This document shows, piece after piece, positions 13,664 to 22,131 of a DNA stretch of 27,570 bases; the stretch's first letter is position 1, and the number at the start of each line of letters is the position of its first letter. The notes beneath the pieces are model-generated. The model saw only the letters and a list, made by a program, of their open reading frames with translations, searched no databases and was not told the origin of the DNA. The stretch is from Flavobacteriaceae bacterium (GTDB lineage Bacteria > Bacteroidota > Bacteroidia > Flavobacteriales > Flavobacteriaceae): positions 1 to 27,570 of the forward strand of contig JAMPYA010000007.1 of assembly GCA_023700885.1 (NCBI GenBank), read 5' to 3'. Position numbers and translations under genes: made by a program.

Positions 13664-15106
13664 ATGCAACCACTTCATATTCTAATTTTAATTTCAGTTT
13701 ATTTCGGAATTCTATTAATTGTATCCTATTTTACTAAAACTGTTGATAGCAACGAAGTATTTTTTAAAGCTAAAAAGAATTCCCCATGGTATTTAGTGGC
13801 TTTTGGAATGATTGGCGCCTCACTATCTGGCGTCACTTTTATATCAGTTCCAGGCTGGGTTGAGGCTTCACAATTTGGTTATATGCAAGTTGTTTTAGGC
13901 TATATTGTTGGGTATTTTATCATTGCAACAGTTTTACTTCCATTGTATTATCGGTTAAACTTAATATCAATCTATTCTTATTTAGAAACCAGATTTGGTA
14001 TTTATTCCTATAAAACGGGAGCCTTATATTTTTTAATTTCAAGAACCATTGGAGCAAGTTTTAGATTATTTTTAGTTGCCAACGTATTACAACTATTAGT
14101 TTTTGATGCTTTAAATATAGATTATTGGATTACGGTAAGTATCACCATTTTTCTAATTTGGGTTTACACCTATAAATCTGGAATAAAAACCGTTATTTGG
14201 ACAGATGCACTTCAAACTTTGTTTATGTTAATTGCAGTTGGAGTTTGTATTGTATTAATTTCTAATGATTTAGGCATACATAGTGGTAATTTTATTGAGT
14301 TTATTAATAATAGTCCTTATTCTAAGACTTTCTTTTTTGATGATTTTAGATCAGCAAACTTTTTTTGGAAACAATTCATTTCTGGTGCTTTTATAGCTAT
14401 TGTAATGACGGGATTAGACCAAGATATGATGCAAAAAAATCTAACCTGTAGAAGTTTAAAAGATGCTCAAAAAAATATGTTTTGGTTTACAATAGTACTA
14501 ACAATCGTAAATCTTTTCTTTTTAATATTAGGATTACTCTTAACTTCTTATGCGCAACAAAATGGAATTGATGCGCATAAAGACAATCTTTTCCCAACAT
14601 TAGCTAATGTATATTTAGGTGCTCCTGTTGCATTTTTCTTTATTTTAGGACTTATTGCTGCCGCCTATTCTAGTGCTGATAGTGCTTTAACAGCTTTAAC
14701 AACATCATTTAGCATCGATATTTTGGATATTGAAAAAAGATATGATGAAGTAAAACAAATTGCAATTCGAAAAAAAATTCACCTACTTTTTACGTTCCTT
14801 TTTATTGCAGTTATTATCTCATTTAAATATTTAATTACAGATGCTAGCATCATTGCAAAACTGTTCAAATTTGCAGGATTCACTTACGGTCCACTACTTG
14901 GTTTATATGCATTTGGCCTTTTTACAAAATATAATATCAGAGATCAATTTGTACCCTTAATTTCAATTTTATCTGTAGTGATAAGCATTGTAGTTAACAA
15001 TAATAGTTTATTATGGTTTGGTTACGAATTTGGTTTTGAAATTCTTATATTTAATGGATTATTGACTTTTATCGGTTTAACTTTAGCTATAAAAAAAGCA
15101 TCTTAA
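13664..15106 (+). CDS. Sodium/solute symporter (SSS/SLC5 family)
   Basis: The start is set at the ATG at 13664 (MQPLHILILISVYFGILL); an upstream TTG at 13640 is in frame but would add only an unstructured leader. The 480-residue product has about 12-13 hydrophobic segments and family hallmarks: FFKAKKNSPWYLVAFGMIGASLSGVTFISVPGW near the N-terminus, and GLIAAAYSSADSALTALTTSFSIDI (about residues 330-355), the segment that contributes to the sodium site. The substrate cannot be read from sequence. pdxH follows after 1 bp, suggesting co-transcription, but that does not identify the cargo. Confidence 0.9.
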   Translation: MQPLHILILISVYFGILLIVSYFTKTVDSNEVFFKAKKNSPWYLVAFGMIGASLSGVTFISVPGWVEASQFGYMQVVLGYIVGYFIIATVLLPLYYRLNLISIYSYLETRFGIYSYKTGALYFLISRTIGASFRLFLVANVLQLLVFDALNIDYWITVSITIFLIWVYTYKSGIKTVIWTDALQTLFMLIAVGVCIVLISNDLGIHSGNFIEFINNSPYSKTFFFDDFRSANFFWKQFISGAFIAIVMTGLDQDMMQKNLTCRSLKDAQKNMFWFTIVLTIVNLFFLILGLLLTSYAQQNGIDAHKDNLFPTLANVYLGAPVAFFFILGLIAAAYSSADSALTALTTSFSIDILDIEKRYDEVKQIAIRKKIHLLFTFLFIAVIISFKYLITDASIIAKLFKFAGFTYGPLLGLYAFGLFTKYNIRDQFVPLISILSVVISIVVNNNSLLWFGYEFGFEILIFNGLLTFIGLTLAIKKAS

Positions 15107-15107
15107 G

Positions 15108-15755
15108 ATGGATAAAGATTTAGGAAATAGTAGAAAAATTTATCAAAAACAGGAATTATTAGAAAGTAATGTACCTGAAAATCCGATGGAACTATTTCAA
15201 AAATGGTACTTTAACGCAGAAGAATCTGGTTATATAGAAGAAGCTAATGCCATGAGTGTAACTACGCTTGAATTAGATGGATTTCCAAAATCAAGAATAG
15301 TGCTTTTAAAACGTTTTACTTGGGAAGGATTTATATTTTATACAAATTATAACAGTAATAAAGGAAGAGCAATTGAGCAGCATCCAAAAATCAGCATTTT
15401 ATTTTTTTGGCATCAATTAGAACAGCAAATACTGATCAAAGGAATTGCAGAGAAATTACCAGAAAACTTATCTGATGGTTATTTTGAGTCTCGACCTGAT
15501 GGAAGTAAATTAGGCGCATGGGCTTCAGATCAAAGTAAAGAAGTGCCTTCAAGAGCCTATTTAGACAATCGTTTAAAGGAATTTGAGAAAAAATTTGAAG
15601 GAAAAGAAATTCCCCGTCCAGATTTTTGGGGAGGATATATTGTAAAACCTATTTCCATAGAATTTTGGCAAGGACGCCCCAACAGAATGCATGACAGAAT
15701 ATTATACACATTACAAGAAAATTTTGATTGGAAAATTACACGATTAGCACCTTAA
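15108..15755 (+). CDS. pdxH: Pyridoxamine/pyridoxine 5'-phosphate oxidase
   Basis: This FMN enzyme oxidises pyridoxine or pyridoxamine 5'-phosphate to pyridoxal 5'-phosphate. The 215-residue product has the FMN/substrate region SRIVLLKRF (62-70), FYTNYNSNKG (77-86), SRPDGSKLGAWASDQS (128-143) and the C-terminal signature IEFWQGRPNRMHDR (184-197). It starts 1 bp after the symporter stop and is therefore probably translated from the same message. A perfect heptamer array lies 25 bp downstream. Confidence 0.96.
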   Translation: MDKDLGNSRKIYQKQELLESNVPENPMELFQKWYFNAEESGYIEEANAMSVTTLELDGFPKSRIVLLKRFTWEGFIFYTNYNSNKGRAIEQHPKISILFFWHQLEQQILIKGIAEKLPENLSDGYFESRPDGSKLGAWASDQSKEVPSRAYLDNRLKEFEKKFEGKEIPRPDFWGGYIVKPISIEFWQGRPNRMHDRILYTLQENFDWKITRLAP

Positions 15756-15778
15756 TTTTTTTATATTTGAATGTTTCA

Positions 15779-15834
15779 AAGCAATAGGCAATAGGCAATA
15801 GGCAATAGGCAGTAGACAATAGGAAATAAGCAAA
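15779..15834 (+). repeat. Heptamer repeat array E (eight units, four of them perfect GCAATAG)
   Basis: From 15781 the sequence reads GCAATAG four times without change, then GCAGTAG, ACAATAG, GAAATAA and GCAAAAT. It is the longest and least degraded array of the family in the window. It lies between pdxH and the SixA-type phosphatase gene, and the rest of this 150-bp gap is featureless AT-rich DNA. Confidence 0.95.
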
Positions 15835-15906
15835 ATAAATTAAAATTGATAATGAAAATTTCTTACGTTAGAAACTTTACAAACATTTTAACATTAAACA
15901 TTTAAA

Positions 15907-16407
15907 ATGAAAACACTTTACATTGTCCGCCACGCCAAATCAAGTTGGGATTACACAGATGTTAAAGATTATGACAGACCATTAACTGAGCGCGGAATTA
16001 ATGATGCTTATTTAATCGCCAATATTCTTAAAACCAAAATTAAAAAACCCGATGTTTTCTTATCAAGTAGTGCTAATAGAGCTTTACATACCGCTATAAT
16101 TTTTTCAGACACTTTAGGATATCCACTCACCAATTTAAAAATTAATCGATCACTTTATAGTTTTAGCGATGGATATTTATTAAAAACTATTTATGCTCTG
16201 GATGATGATTTTGATACGGCTATTATATTTAGTCATAATCATGGCATTAATGATTTTGTAAATAAATTTGGAAATCAAATCATTGACAATGTACCAACAG
16301 CCGGAGTAGTAGGAATTAAATTTGATGAAAATCACTGGAAGAACGTCAAAAAAGGTGAAACAATATTAGTAGAATTTCCTAAATTTCATAAAGTTAAAAA
16401 AGAATAA
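15907..16407 (+). CDS. SixA-type histidine phosphatase
   Basis: The product is a 166-residue member of the histidine phosphatase (phosphoglycerate-mutase-like) superfamily of SixA size. The RHx motif is R8-H9 in YIVRHAKSSWDY; DRPLTERGINDA (24-35) follows, and the second catalytic histidine is in IFSHNHGINDFVNKFG (about 102-117). SixA dephosphorylates phosphohistidine on Hpt domains in enterobacteria; the substrate here is not known. The gene ends 3 bp before a Ppx/GppA gene, a pairing that suggests a role in phosphate metabolism. Its ATG is preceded by AACATTTT/AACATTA/AACATTTA direct repeats. Confidence 0.88.
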   Translation: MKTLYIVRHAKSSWDYTDVKDYDRPLTERGINDAYLIANILKTKIKKPDVFLSSSANRALHTAIIFSDTLGYPLTNLKINRSLYSFSDGYLLKTIYALDDDFDTAIIFSHNHGINDFVNKFGNQIIDNVPTAGVVGIKFDENHWKNVKKGETILVEFPKFHKVKKE

Positions 16408-16410
16408 TTT

Positions 16411-17304
16411 GTGCTAGAATTAAAAAAATATGCTGCAATTGATATTGGCTCTAACGGTGTGCGTTTACTTATATCAAATGTTATAATCCAAAAACAATCA
16501 GAACCTTTATTTAGAAAATCATCCTTAGTCAGAGTTCCAATTCGTTTAGGTGCCGATACTTTTATGTATGGAAAAATTTCTGATGAAAATATTGAGCGAA
16601 TGACCAAAGCAATGGATTCTTACCGATATATTATGGATATTCATAAGGTTGAAAAATTTAAAGCATGCGCAACGTCAGCTCTTAGAGAAGCAACAAATGG
16701 ACCTGAAATTGTACAAGATATTTTTATAAAAACAGGAATTAAAATTGATATTATCGATGGTAAAACAGAAGCTGAAATCATTTCTCAAACTGATATTAAA
16801 GAGTTAATTGAAGACAATAAATCATACTTATATGTTGATGTTGGAGGTGGAAGCACTGAATTTACATTGTTTTCTAAAGGAAATTTAATTAATTCAAAAT
16901 CATTTAAAATTGGTACCGTACGACTCCTAAAAAATCCCGATGAAGCGGCAGAAGAATGGGAAGCTGCAAAAAAATGGGTTATAAATCAAACCAGTACCAT
17001 TAAATATTTAACACTTATCGGTTCCGGAGGAAACATCAACAAAATATTTAAACTCTCTGGCAAGGCTCAAACAAAACCACTTTCCTTTGAATATCTTCAA
17101 AATCAGTTTGAACAGTTAAGCGCCATGAGTTATGAAGAGCGCATCATCAACTTAAGTTTAAATCCTGATAGAGCTGACGTAATTATTCCTGCACTAAAAA
17201 TTTATCTTTCTTCAATGCAATGGAGTAAGGCAACAAAAATTTATGTACCTAAAATAGGTCTTGCAGATGGTATTGTAAAAATGCTTTATTATGGAATGAT
17301 TTAA
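16411..17304 (+). CDS. Exopolyphosphatase / guanosine pentaphosphatase family protein (GTG start)
   Basis: The 297-residue product covers only the actin-like ATPase-fold core of the Ppx/GppA family, without the C-terminal HD-like domain of the long enterobacterial enzymes. AAIDIGSNGVRLLI (8-21) is the first phosphate loop, ATSALREATNG (87-97) follows, E120 in DGKTEAEI is the probable catalytic glutamate, and DVGGGSTEF (143-151) and LIGSGGNINKIF complete the site. The start is GTG, 3 bp after the phosphatase gene; no ATG is available before the DIGSN motif. The polyphosphate kinase that often accompanies this pair is not in the window. Confidence 0.9.
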   Translation: MLELKKYAAIDIGSNGVRLLISNVIIQKQSEPLFRKSSLVRVPIRLGADTFMYGKISDENIERMTKAMDSYRYIMDIHKVEKFKACATSALREATNGPEIVQDIFIKTGIKIDIIDGKTEAEIISQTDIKELIEDNKSYLYVDVGGGSTEFTLFSKGNLINSKSFKIGTVRLLKNPDEAAEEWEAAKKWVINQTSTIKYLTLIGSGGNINKIFKLSGKAQTKPLSFEYLQNQFEQLSAMSYEERIINLSLNPDRADVIIPALKIYLSSMQWSKATKIYVPKIGLADGIVKMLYYGMI

Positions 17305-17312
17305 AGCAATTT

Positions 17313-18125
17313 TTAGAATTCTTCTACAAATTGTTTTACTAATTTAGCGACTATTTTTTCTGCAATTTTAGCCACATGTTGCACTTCTTCGTGTGATACC
17401 GCAACCACATAACCTTCACCTCCCATATCGGTAATTACTGAAAGTCCGAGACAGGTCATACCCATATGTTTGGCTACAATAACTTCTGGAACTGTAGACA
17501 TACCAACAGCATCAGCTCCTACGTTTTTTACCATGGTATATTCGGCAGGCGTTTCAAATGTTGGACCTTGTAAAGCAAGGTAAACGCCTTTTTGTATCTC
17601 CATATTATTTTTGGCAGCAATAGTCTCCATTTTTGCAATCATTTTTTGACTGTAAGGTTCATGCATATCAACAAAACGCGACCCAAATCTGCTATCATTT
17701 TGCCCACGTAATGGATGCTCTGGCATAAAATTAATATGATCTGAAATAATCATAATATCTCCAACTTTAAAATTCGGATTTACACCTCCGGAAGCATTGG
17801 AAACAATTAAATTATCTACACCTAAATATTTCATTACTCTAACCGGAAAAGTAACTTGTTGCATATTCCAACCTTCATAATAATGAAAACGTCCTTTCAT
17901 TGCCAGCACTTTCTTTCCTCCTAAAATTCCGAAAATCAACTCACCAGAATGCCCTTCAACAGTTGAGACAGGAAAATTTATAATATCCCCATAAGGCAAT
18001 CTAATTTCAACCTCAATATTATCCACTAAACTTCCCAATCCAGTTCCTAAGATAATTCCATAATCAGGTTTAGTAATTCCTTTAGATTTTAAAAACTTAA
18101 CAGTTTCCTGAACTTTATCCCACAT
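17313..18125 (-). CDS. Purine nucleoside phosphorylase (PNP-I type), Asp at the base-specificity position
   Basis: The enzyme splits purine nucleosides with phosphate into base and ribose-1-phosphate. The 270-residue product has ILGTGLGSLVD (25-35), VEGHSGEL (56-63), VSNASGGVNP (108-117) and GPTFETPAEYTMVKNVGADAVGMSTVPEVIVAKHMG (187-222) with the base-contacting E191. At the position where trimeric 6-oxopurine phosphorylases have the ITN asparagine, this protein has D233 (SVITDMGGEG), which may change specificity. The gene overlaps lpxK by 11 bp and is convergent with the Ppx gene, 8 bp away. Confidence 0.93.
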   Translation of the reverse strand: MWDKVQETVKFLKSKGITKPDYGIILGTGLGSLVDNIEVEIRLPYGDIINFPVSTVEGHSGELIFGILGGKKVLAMKGRFHYYEGWNMQQVTFPVRVMKYLGVDNLIVSNASGGVNPNFKVGDIMIISDHINFMPEHPLRGQNDSRFGSRFVDMHEPYSQKMIAKMETIAAKNNMEIQKGVYLALQGPTFETPAEYTMVKNVGADAVGMSTVPEVIVAKHMGMTCLGLSVITDMGGEGYVVAVSHEEVQHVAKIAEKIVAKLVKQFVEEF

Positions 18126-19134
18126 AATTCAATATTTTACGGCTGAAATCAGCTTTATTTTTTAATATAATAGTTTCGATAGAAATGAAATAACAATTTT
18201 TCAAGTTTGTAAATATACGAACATAATCTTTTTCGGTTGTTAAAATTATCTTCTCTTCGCTTGAAATCTGATCAAATTCTCGTTTTATTTTGACAATATC
18301 TTGCGCGGAAAACGTATGATGATCACCAAATTGTAAATGTTTATAATTTATTTCTCTTTTTTCTAAAAATAAAAGTACTGGTTTGGGATTCGCAATTCCA
18401 GTAATTAACAAAACCTCATGTTTTTTAAGGTCATCAACTGATAAATTATACTTCCCTCCTTTTAACATTTCGTTATAGGAGGTTCCGCTAAAATATAATT
18501 GTTGATGAGATAATAATTTCAATTTATTTTTAATTTTAACTTGAGTTTCCTCAGAAATATTGTCTGGCGATTTTGTAACAATTACAATATCTGCTCTTTT
18601 GTATCCTAATTTAAATTCTCTTAAATTCCCTGCTGGCAGCACAAAATCATCTATATATAAATCATTAAAAGGAGTTAATAAAATAGATAATCCGGGTTTT
18701 ACGCTTCTATGTTGATAAGCATCATCTAACAGAATAACATCTGGCGGAGTAGGCAATTTCATCAATTGCTGAATACCATTAACTCTTTTTTCATCAACAG
18801 CAACAATTATTTCAGAAAATTTTTGAAAATATTGAAACGGTTCATCGCCTAAATCAATGGCGGTACAATTAATATTTGCCAAGATAAATCCTTTAGATTT
18901 TCTTTTATAACCTCTGCTTAATACAGCTATTTTTTTATGAGAAAGCAATCTAATTAAATGCTCAATTTGTGGTGTTTTACCAGTTCCACCAACACTTAAA
19001 TTTCCAACAGAGATGATAGGAATATTAAAGGAATAGGATTTAAAAATACCAGAATCATAGCATTTATTTCGAATCCAAGTTATGAATCCATAAAGTAAAG
19101 AAAATGGTAAAAGTAATTTTCGTAAGGTCTTCAT
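18115..19134 (-). CDS. lpxK: Tetraacyldisaccharide 4'-kinase
   Basis: The enzyme phosphorylates the 4' position of the tetraacyldisaccharide in lipid A synthesis at the inner membrane. The 339-residue product starts MKTLRKLLLPFSLLYGFITWIRN, a hydrophobic membrane-associated helix, followed by ISVGNLSVGGTGKTP with the Walker A loop (G49-T54) and LSRGYKRKSKGF. DDAYQHRSVKPGLSILL is the catalytic region, and GIANPKPVLLFLEKREINYKHLQFGDHHTFS is typical of the C-terminal lobe. Its presence confirms a Gram-negative outer membrane. It is upstream of and overlaps punA. Confidence 0.95.
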   Translation of the reverse strand: MKTLRKLLLPFSLLYGFITWIRNKCYDSGIFKSYSFNIPIISVGNLSVGGTGKTPQIEHLIRLLSHKKIAVLSRGYKRKSKGFILANINCTAIDLGDEPFQYFQKFSEIIVAVDEKRVNGIQQLMKLPTPPDVILLDDAYQHRSVKPGLSILLTPFNDLYIDDFVLPAGNLREFKLGYKRADIVIVTKSPDNISEETQVKIKNKLKLLSHQQLYFSGTSYNEMLKGGKYNLSVDDLKKHEVLLITGIANPKPVLLFLEKREINYKHLQFGDHHTFSAQDIVKIKREFDQISSEEKIILTTEKDYVRIFTNLKNCYFISIETIILKNKADFSRKILNYVG

Positions 19135-19292
19135 TGTTGCGAAAATACAAAAGAATTGGATTTATTCATCCGAATATTTTAACTTTGAATACTTAACCAT
19201 TTATTAGAAACGCCTTTAATTAAATTTTTAATATTGTTGATTAATTTTTAGGTGCTCCATTTGACTAGTTAAAAACAAATAGAAATAAACAA

Positions 19293-20387
19293 ATGACTAT
19301 AAGAGAAATAACTAAAATCGTCGAAGAAATTGCCCCTCTACAATATGCAGAAGATTTTGATAATGTCGGACTTTTAGTAGGGAATCCAAACACAAAAGTA
19401 ACTAGAGTTTTAGTTACACTTGATACTCTAGAAGAGGTGATTGAAGAGGCTATCAAAAAAAATTGCAACCTTATAATCAGTTTTCACCCCATAATTTTTT
19501 CAGGTTTGAAGAAGTTCAATGGAAAAAATTATGTTGAACGTGCAGTTATAAAAGCTATTCAAAATAATATTGCAATTTATGCGACTCATACAGCACTTGA
19601 TAATTCTATAATTGGAGTAAACGCTAAAATTTGTGAAGTACTCGGACTTAATAATCCTAAAATCTTAATTCCAAAAACACAAACAATTCAAAAATTAACT
19701 ACTTATATCCCCTTAAAAGATGCTGAAAAATTACGTTTAGCATTATTTGACGCAGGAGCAGGAAATATTGGAAATTATGACCAATGTAGTTTTAATATGG
19801 ATGGATTTGGAACCTATAGAGCTAATAAAAATGCGAATCCAACAATTGGTGAAAAAGAAATTCTACATCAAGAAAATGAAACTTGTATTACCGTTATTTT
19901 TGAGAAACATTTAGAACATAAAGTTTTAAATGCACTATTTAACAATCATCCGTATGAAGAAGTTGCTTATGAAATAATCACATTAAACAATAAAAACCAA
20001 CATATAGGTTTAGGAATGATTGGAAAACTTACTAACACTCTTGATGAAGTAGAATTTTTAAAATTTGTAAAGGAAAGAATGAATACAAAATGTGTTCGAC
20101 ATTCAAAATTACTTCAAAATAAAGTAAAAAAAGTTGCAGTTTTAGGAGGCTCAGGAAGTTTTGCAATAGAAGAAGCTATTAATCAAGGTGCTGATGCTTT
20201 TATCACTTCAGATATAAAATATCATGAATTTTACAGAGCTGATAGTAATATTTTGTTAGTTGATGTTGGTCATTACGAAAGTGAACAATTCACAAAAAAT
20301 TTATTAGTTGACTATCTTACAAAAAAAATTCCTAATTTTGCAATCATTTTATCAGAAACAAATACAAATTCAATTTATTATTTATAA
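19293..20387 (+). CDS. Nif3-like dinuclear metal centre protein (GTP cyclohydrolase 1 type 2 homologue)
   Basis: The 364-residue product has the Nif3/YbgI fold: an N-terminal IREITKIVEEIAPLQYAEDFDNVGLLVG, metal ligands in NLIISFHPIIFSGLKKF and ATHTALDN, and the C-terminal metal region VDVGHYESEQ. Between the two halves sits a central insert (about 125-235), as in the longer YqfO-type members with a PII/CutA-like domain. The biochemical role of the family is unsettled. The coiled-coil gene begins 2 bp after its stop, a neighbour pair seen in many bacteria. Confidence 0.9.
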   Translation: MTIREITKIVEEIAPLQYAEDFDNVGLLVGNPNTKVTRVLVTLDTLEEVIEEAIKKNCNLIISFHPIIFSGLKKFNGKNYVERAVIKAIQNNIAIYATHTALDNSIIGVNAKICEVLGLNNPKILIPKTQTIQKLTTYIPLKDAEKLRLALFDAGAGNIGNYDQCSFNMDGFGTYRANKNANPTIGEKEILHQENETCITVIFEKHLEHKVLNALFNNHPYEEVAYEIITLNNKNQHIGLGMIGKLTNTLDEVEFLKFVKERMNTKCVRHSKLLQNKVKKVAVLGGSGSFAIEEAINQGADAFITSDIKYHEFYRADSNILLVDVGHYESEQFTKNLLVDYLTKKIPNFAIILSETNTNSIYYL

Positions 20388-20389
20388 AG

Positions 20390-21163
20390 ATGGCTAAACA
20401 GAAAGAAGTTACCGTTGAAGAAAAACTAAAAGCACTTTACGCTTTACAAATCATTGACTCTAAAATTGATGAATTAAGAAGTGTAAGAGGTGAACTTCCA
20501 TTAGAAGTAGAAGATTTAGAAGATGAAATAGCTGGTTTAAACACGCGTTTATCTAAAATTCAAACTGAAGTTGAGCAACTTGAAAGTGAAATTAAAGATA
20601 AAAAATTAGCAATTACATCTTATACAGAGATGGCTAAAAAATATACTGAGCAACAAAAAAATGTTCGTAATAATCGCGAATTTGATTCTTTATCAAAAGA
20701 AATTGAATATCAGGATTTAGAAATAAAATTAGCTGAAAAGCGCATCAATGAATTTGCATTTAAAATATCTCAAAAAAATGAGATTATTGCTGAGATTAAT
20801 GAGAAGATTGCAGATTTAAATACGCATTTAGATCACAAAAAATCGGAGTTAGATGCTATAATGAAAGAAACTGAGAAAGAAGAAAATATTTTACTTAGCA
20901 AATCTGAAGAATACGGTAATTTAATTGATGAGCAATTGTTAAAGGCTTATAAAAGAATTCGATCAAAAGTTGTTAACGGTCTAGCGGTTGTTGCAATTGA
21001 AAGAGGCGCATCCGGAGGTTCTTTTTTTACAATACCACCACAAATTCAAATAGAAATTGCTTCCCGTAAAAAAATAATAACTGATGAACATAGTGGACGA
21101 ATCTTGGTTGATTCTGTTTTAGCTGATGAAGTCAGAGAATCTATAGAGAAGTTGATATCCTAA
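20390..21163 (+). CDS. Coiled-coil protein of the C4 zinc-ribbon family (DUF164-type), zinc cysteines lost
   Basis: The 257-residue product consists of a long antiparallel coiled coil (about 30-180), then a C-terminal domain aligned with the family's zinc ribbon. In relatives this domain carries two Cys pairs around a LPPQ segment and a CxxCGRIL segment. Here the corresponding text is ERGASGGSFFTIPPQIQIEI and DEHSGRILVD, with no cysteine in the whole protein. The fold landmarks IPPQ and GRIL are preserved, so the assignment is sound but metal binding is not expected. It is co-transcribed with the Nif3-like gene and followed by a strong terminator. Confidence 0.85.
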   Translation: MAKQKEVTVEEKLKALYALQIIDSKIDELRSVRGELPLEVEDLEDEIAGLNTRLSKIQTEVEQLESEIKDKKLAITSYTEMAKKYTEQQKNVRNNREFDSLSKEIEYQDLEIKLAEKRINEFAFKISQKNEIIAEINEKIADLNTHLDHKKSELDAIMKETEKEENILLSKSEEYGNLIDEQLLKAYKRIRSKVVNGLAVVAIERGASGGSFFTIPPQIQIEIASRKKIITDEHSGRILVDSVLADEVRESIEKLIS

Positions 21164-21185
21164 AAAAATAATATAAATTATTATA

Positions 21186-21216
21186 AACCGTCTCAAAACT
21201 GAGGCGGTTTTTTTAT
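21186..21216 (+). terminator. Rho-independent terminator after the coiled-coil gene
   Basis: AACCGTCTCA, loop AAAC, and TGAGGCGGTT form a 10-bp stem with one G-U pair, followed directly by seven T. It lies 22 bp after the stop codon. Confidence 0.92.
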
Positions 21217-21230
21217 TTAAAAGTATTTTA

Positions 21231-21238
21231 TATATTTG
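21231..21238 (+). promoter_or_regulatory. -7 promoter box of the BRCT-protein gene
   Basis: TATATTTG matches TAnnTTTG and lies 17 bp upstream of the ATG at 21256, directly after the preceding terminator. This predicts a leader of only about 10 nt. Confidence 0.5.
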
Positions 21239-21255
21239 ATATATAATCATTTGCT

Positions 21256-21705
21256 ATGAATTATTTTATATTAATTATAATTGGTGTTATTTTTTTAATA
21301 GCTACATTATTTCTTTTTATATTTTTTTATCCAAGAAAAAAAGAACATTTTCTTAAAAAGAAAAAATATATAGATAAAAAAGCAAATAATGATATAAAAA
21401 ATTTTGACGATATCTTTCAGTTTCCAAAAAAAGATTTACAATTTAATCAACATTTTTTTTCAGGTAAAAAAGTAGTTATAACTGGTGATTTAAAATATTT
21501 TCAAAACAGAAATGATTTAGCACTATTGTTATGGAATAAAGGTGCCATTGTAAATAAAGTTTATAATAGTTCTATTGATTTCTTAATTGTAGGAAAATCT
21601 AATATTGATTCTTTAAAACTAAAAAGTGCTTTTTATCTAAATATAAAAGTGATTACTGAAGAAGAATTGCTCAGCTATTTTCCAGATTTTAAACCTTATT
21701 CCTAA
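21256..21705 (+). CDS. Small membrane-anchored BRCT-domain protein
   Basis: The 149-residue product begins with one strong transmembrane helix (about 3-25, ILIIIGVIFLIATLFLFIFF), followed by a very basic linker (RKKEHFLKKKKYIDKK) that would favour a cytoplasmic C-terminus. Residues about 69-143 match a BRCT domain of the NAD-dependent DNA ligase type: GKKVVITGDLKYFQNRNDLALLLWNKGAIVN, then SSIDFLIVGKSN, KLKSAFYLNIKVITEEELLSYF. No ligase or nuclease domain is present. BRCT domains bind phosphopeptides or DNA ends; why one should be tethered to the membrane is unknown. It has its own promoter and no partner gene. Confidence 0.8.
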   Translation: MNYFILIIIGVIFLIATLFLFIFFYPRKKEHFLKKKKYIDKKANNDIKNFDDIFQFPKKDLQFNQHFFSGKKVVITGDLKYFQNRNDLALLLWNKGAIVNKVYNSSIDFLIVGKSNIDSLKLKSAFYLNIKVITEEELLSYFPDFKPYS

Positions 21706-21862
21706 AAAATAAACTGTAGAATAATAAACTAGCTGTATATTATTTAACATAAATATTTTAAACTACAACTTAATCAATTAGCCTTTAAATTTTAGCTGTT
21801 TACAGTAAATGAAACAACAACTATTTTAAGCTTTAATGACACTTTTTTAGATTAAATTTCAG

Positions 21863-21870
21863 TAATTTTG
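21863..21870 (+). promoter_or_regulatory. -7 promoter box, probably for gcvP
   Basis: TAATTTTG is an exact TAnnTTTG match, followed by CAC in the expected start region. A clear -33 TTTG is not seen. It lies 261 bp upstream of the gcvP ATG. Confidence 0.45.
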
Positions 21871-21974
21871 CACTTCAAAACAAACAAACTCAATTATTAT
21901 AAAAAGGCAAGTTTGTTAATTATAAATCAATAATTATCCAACAGGTCATTTCTTTATAAAAAATATTAAATAAC

Positions 21975-22110
21975 AACTTATGAAATAGCCATGTTTGCAA
22001 AAACACAATTGCGAAGCAATCACTGAACACAGAAACAAATAAAATTTGGTGAAGTAAACTTTGATGAAAATATTTTAATCAAACTGGCGTATTCCATATG
22101 ACATATAAAA
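21975..22110 (+). ncRNA. Candidate structured RNA leader of gcvP (copy 1 of a bipartite motif)
   Basis: Shared with 25149-25224 are AACTTATGAAA (21975-21985), CCATG (21989-21993), a small hairpin (ATTGC-GAA-GCAAT, 22008-22020), ACACAGA (22027-22033), TGGC (22085-22088) and CATATGACATATAAAA (22095-22110). GCCA (21988-21991) can pair with TGGC. An extra hairpin TTTGAT/ATCAAA near 22060-22083 is present only here. I do not recognise a named riboswitch class; it does not look like a glycine riboswitch. Confidence 0.4.
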
Positions 22111-22131
22111 AAACAAATAAAATATTCACTT

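Larger units (their letters stand above)
21706..22131 (+). other. 426-bp intergenic and leader region of gcvP
   Basis: No gene is visible. The region holds a -7 box (21863-21870), an 8-bp inverted repeat AACAAACT / AGTTTGTT (21883-21917), and the candidate structured leader motif (21975-22110). If the -7 box is used, the gcvP message has an untranslated leader of about 255 nt, far longer than other leaders here. Confidence 0.6.

Noticed and set aside
15779..15834. CRISPR array
   Set aside because: The units are contiguous 7-mers without spacers and no cas genes are present.
16386..16607. Minus-strand open frame of 73 codons
   Set aside because: Antisense to the start of the Ppx/GppA gene, whose phosphate-loop motif is clear.
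19265..19468. Minus-strand open frame of 67 codons
   Set aside because: Antisense to the N-terminus of the Nif3-like gene.
21871..22131. Glycine riboswitch upstream of gcvP
   Set aside because: The position is right, but none of the conserved purine-rich core segments of glycine aptamers are visible.
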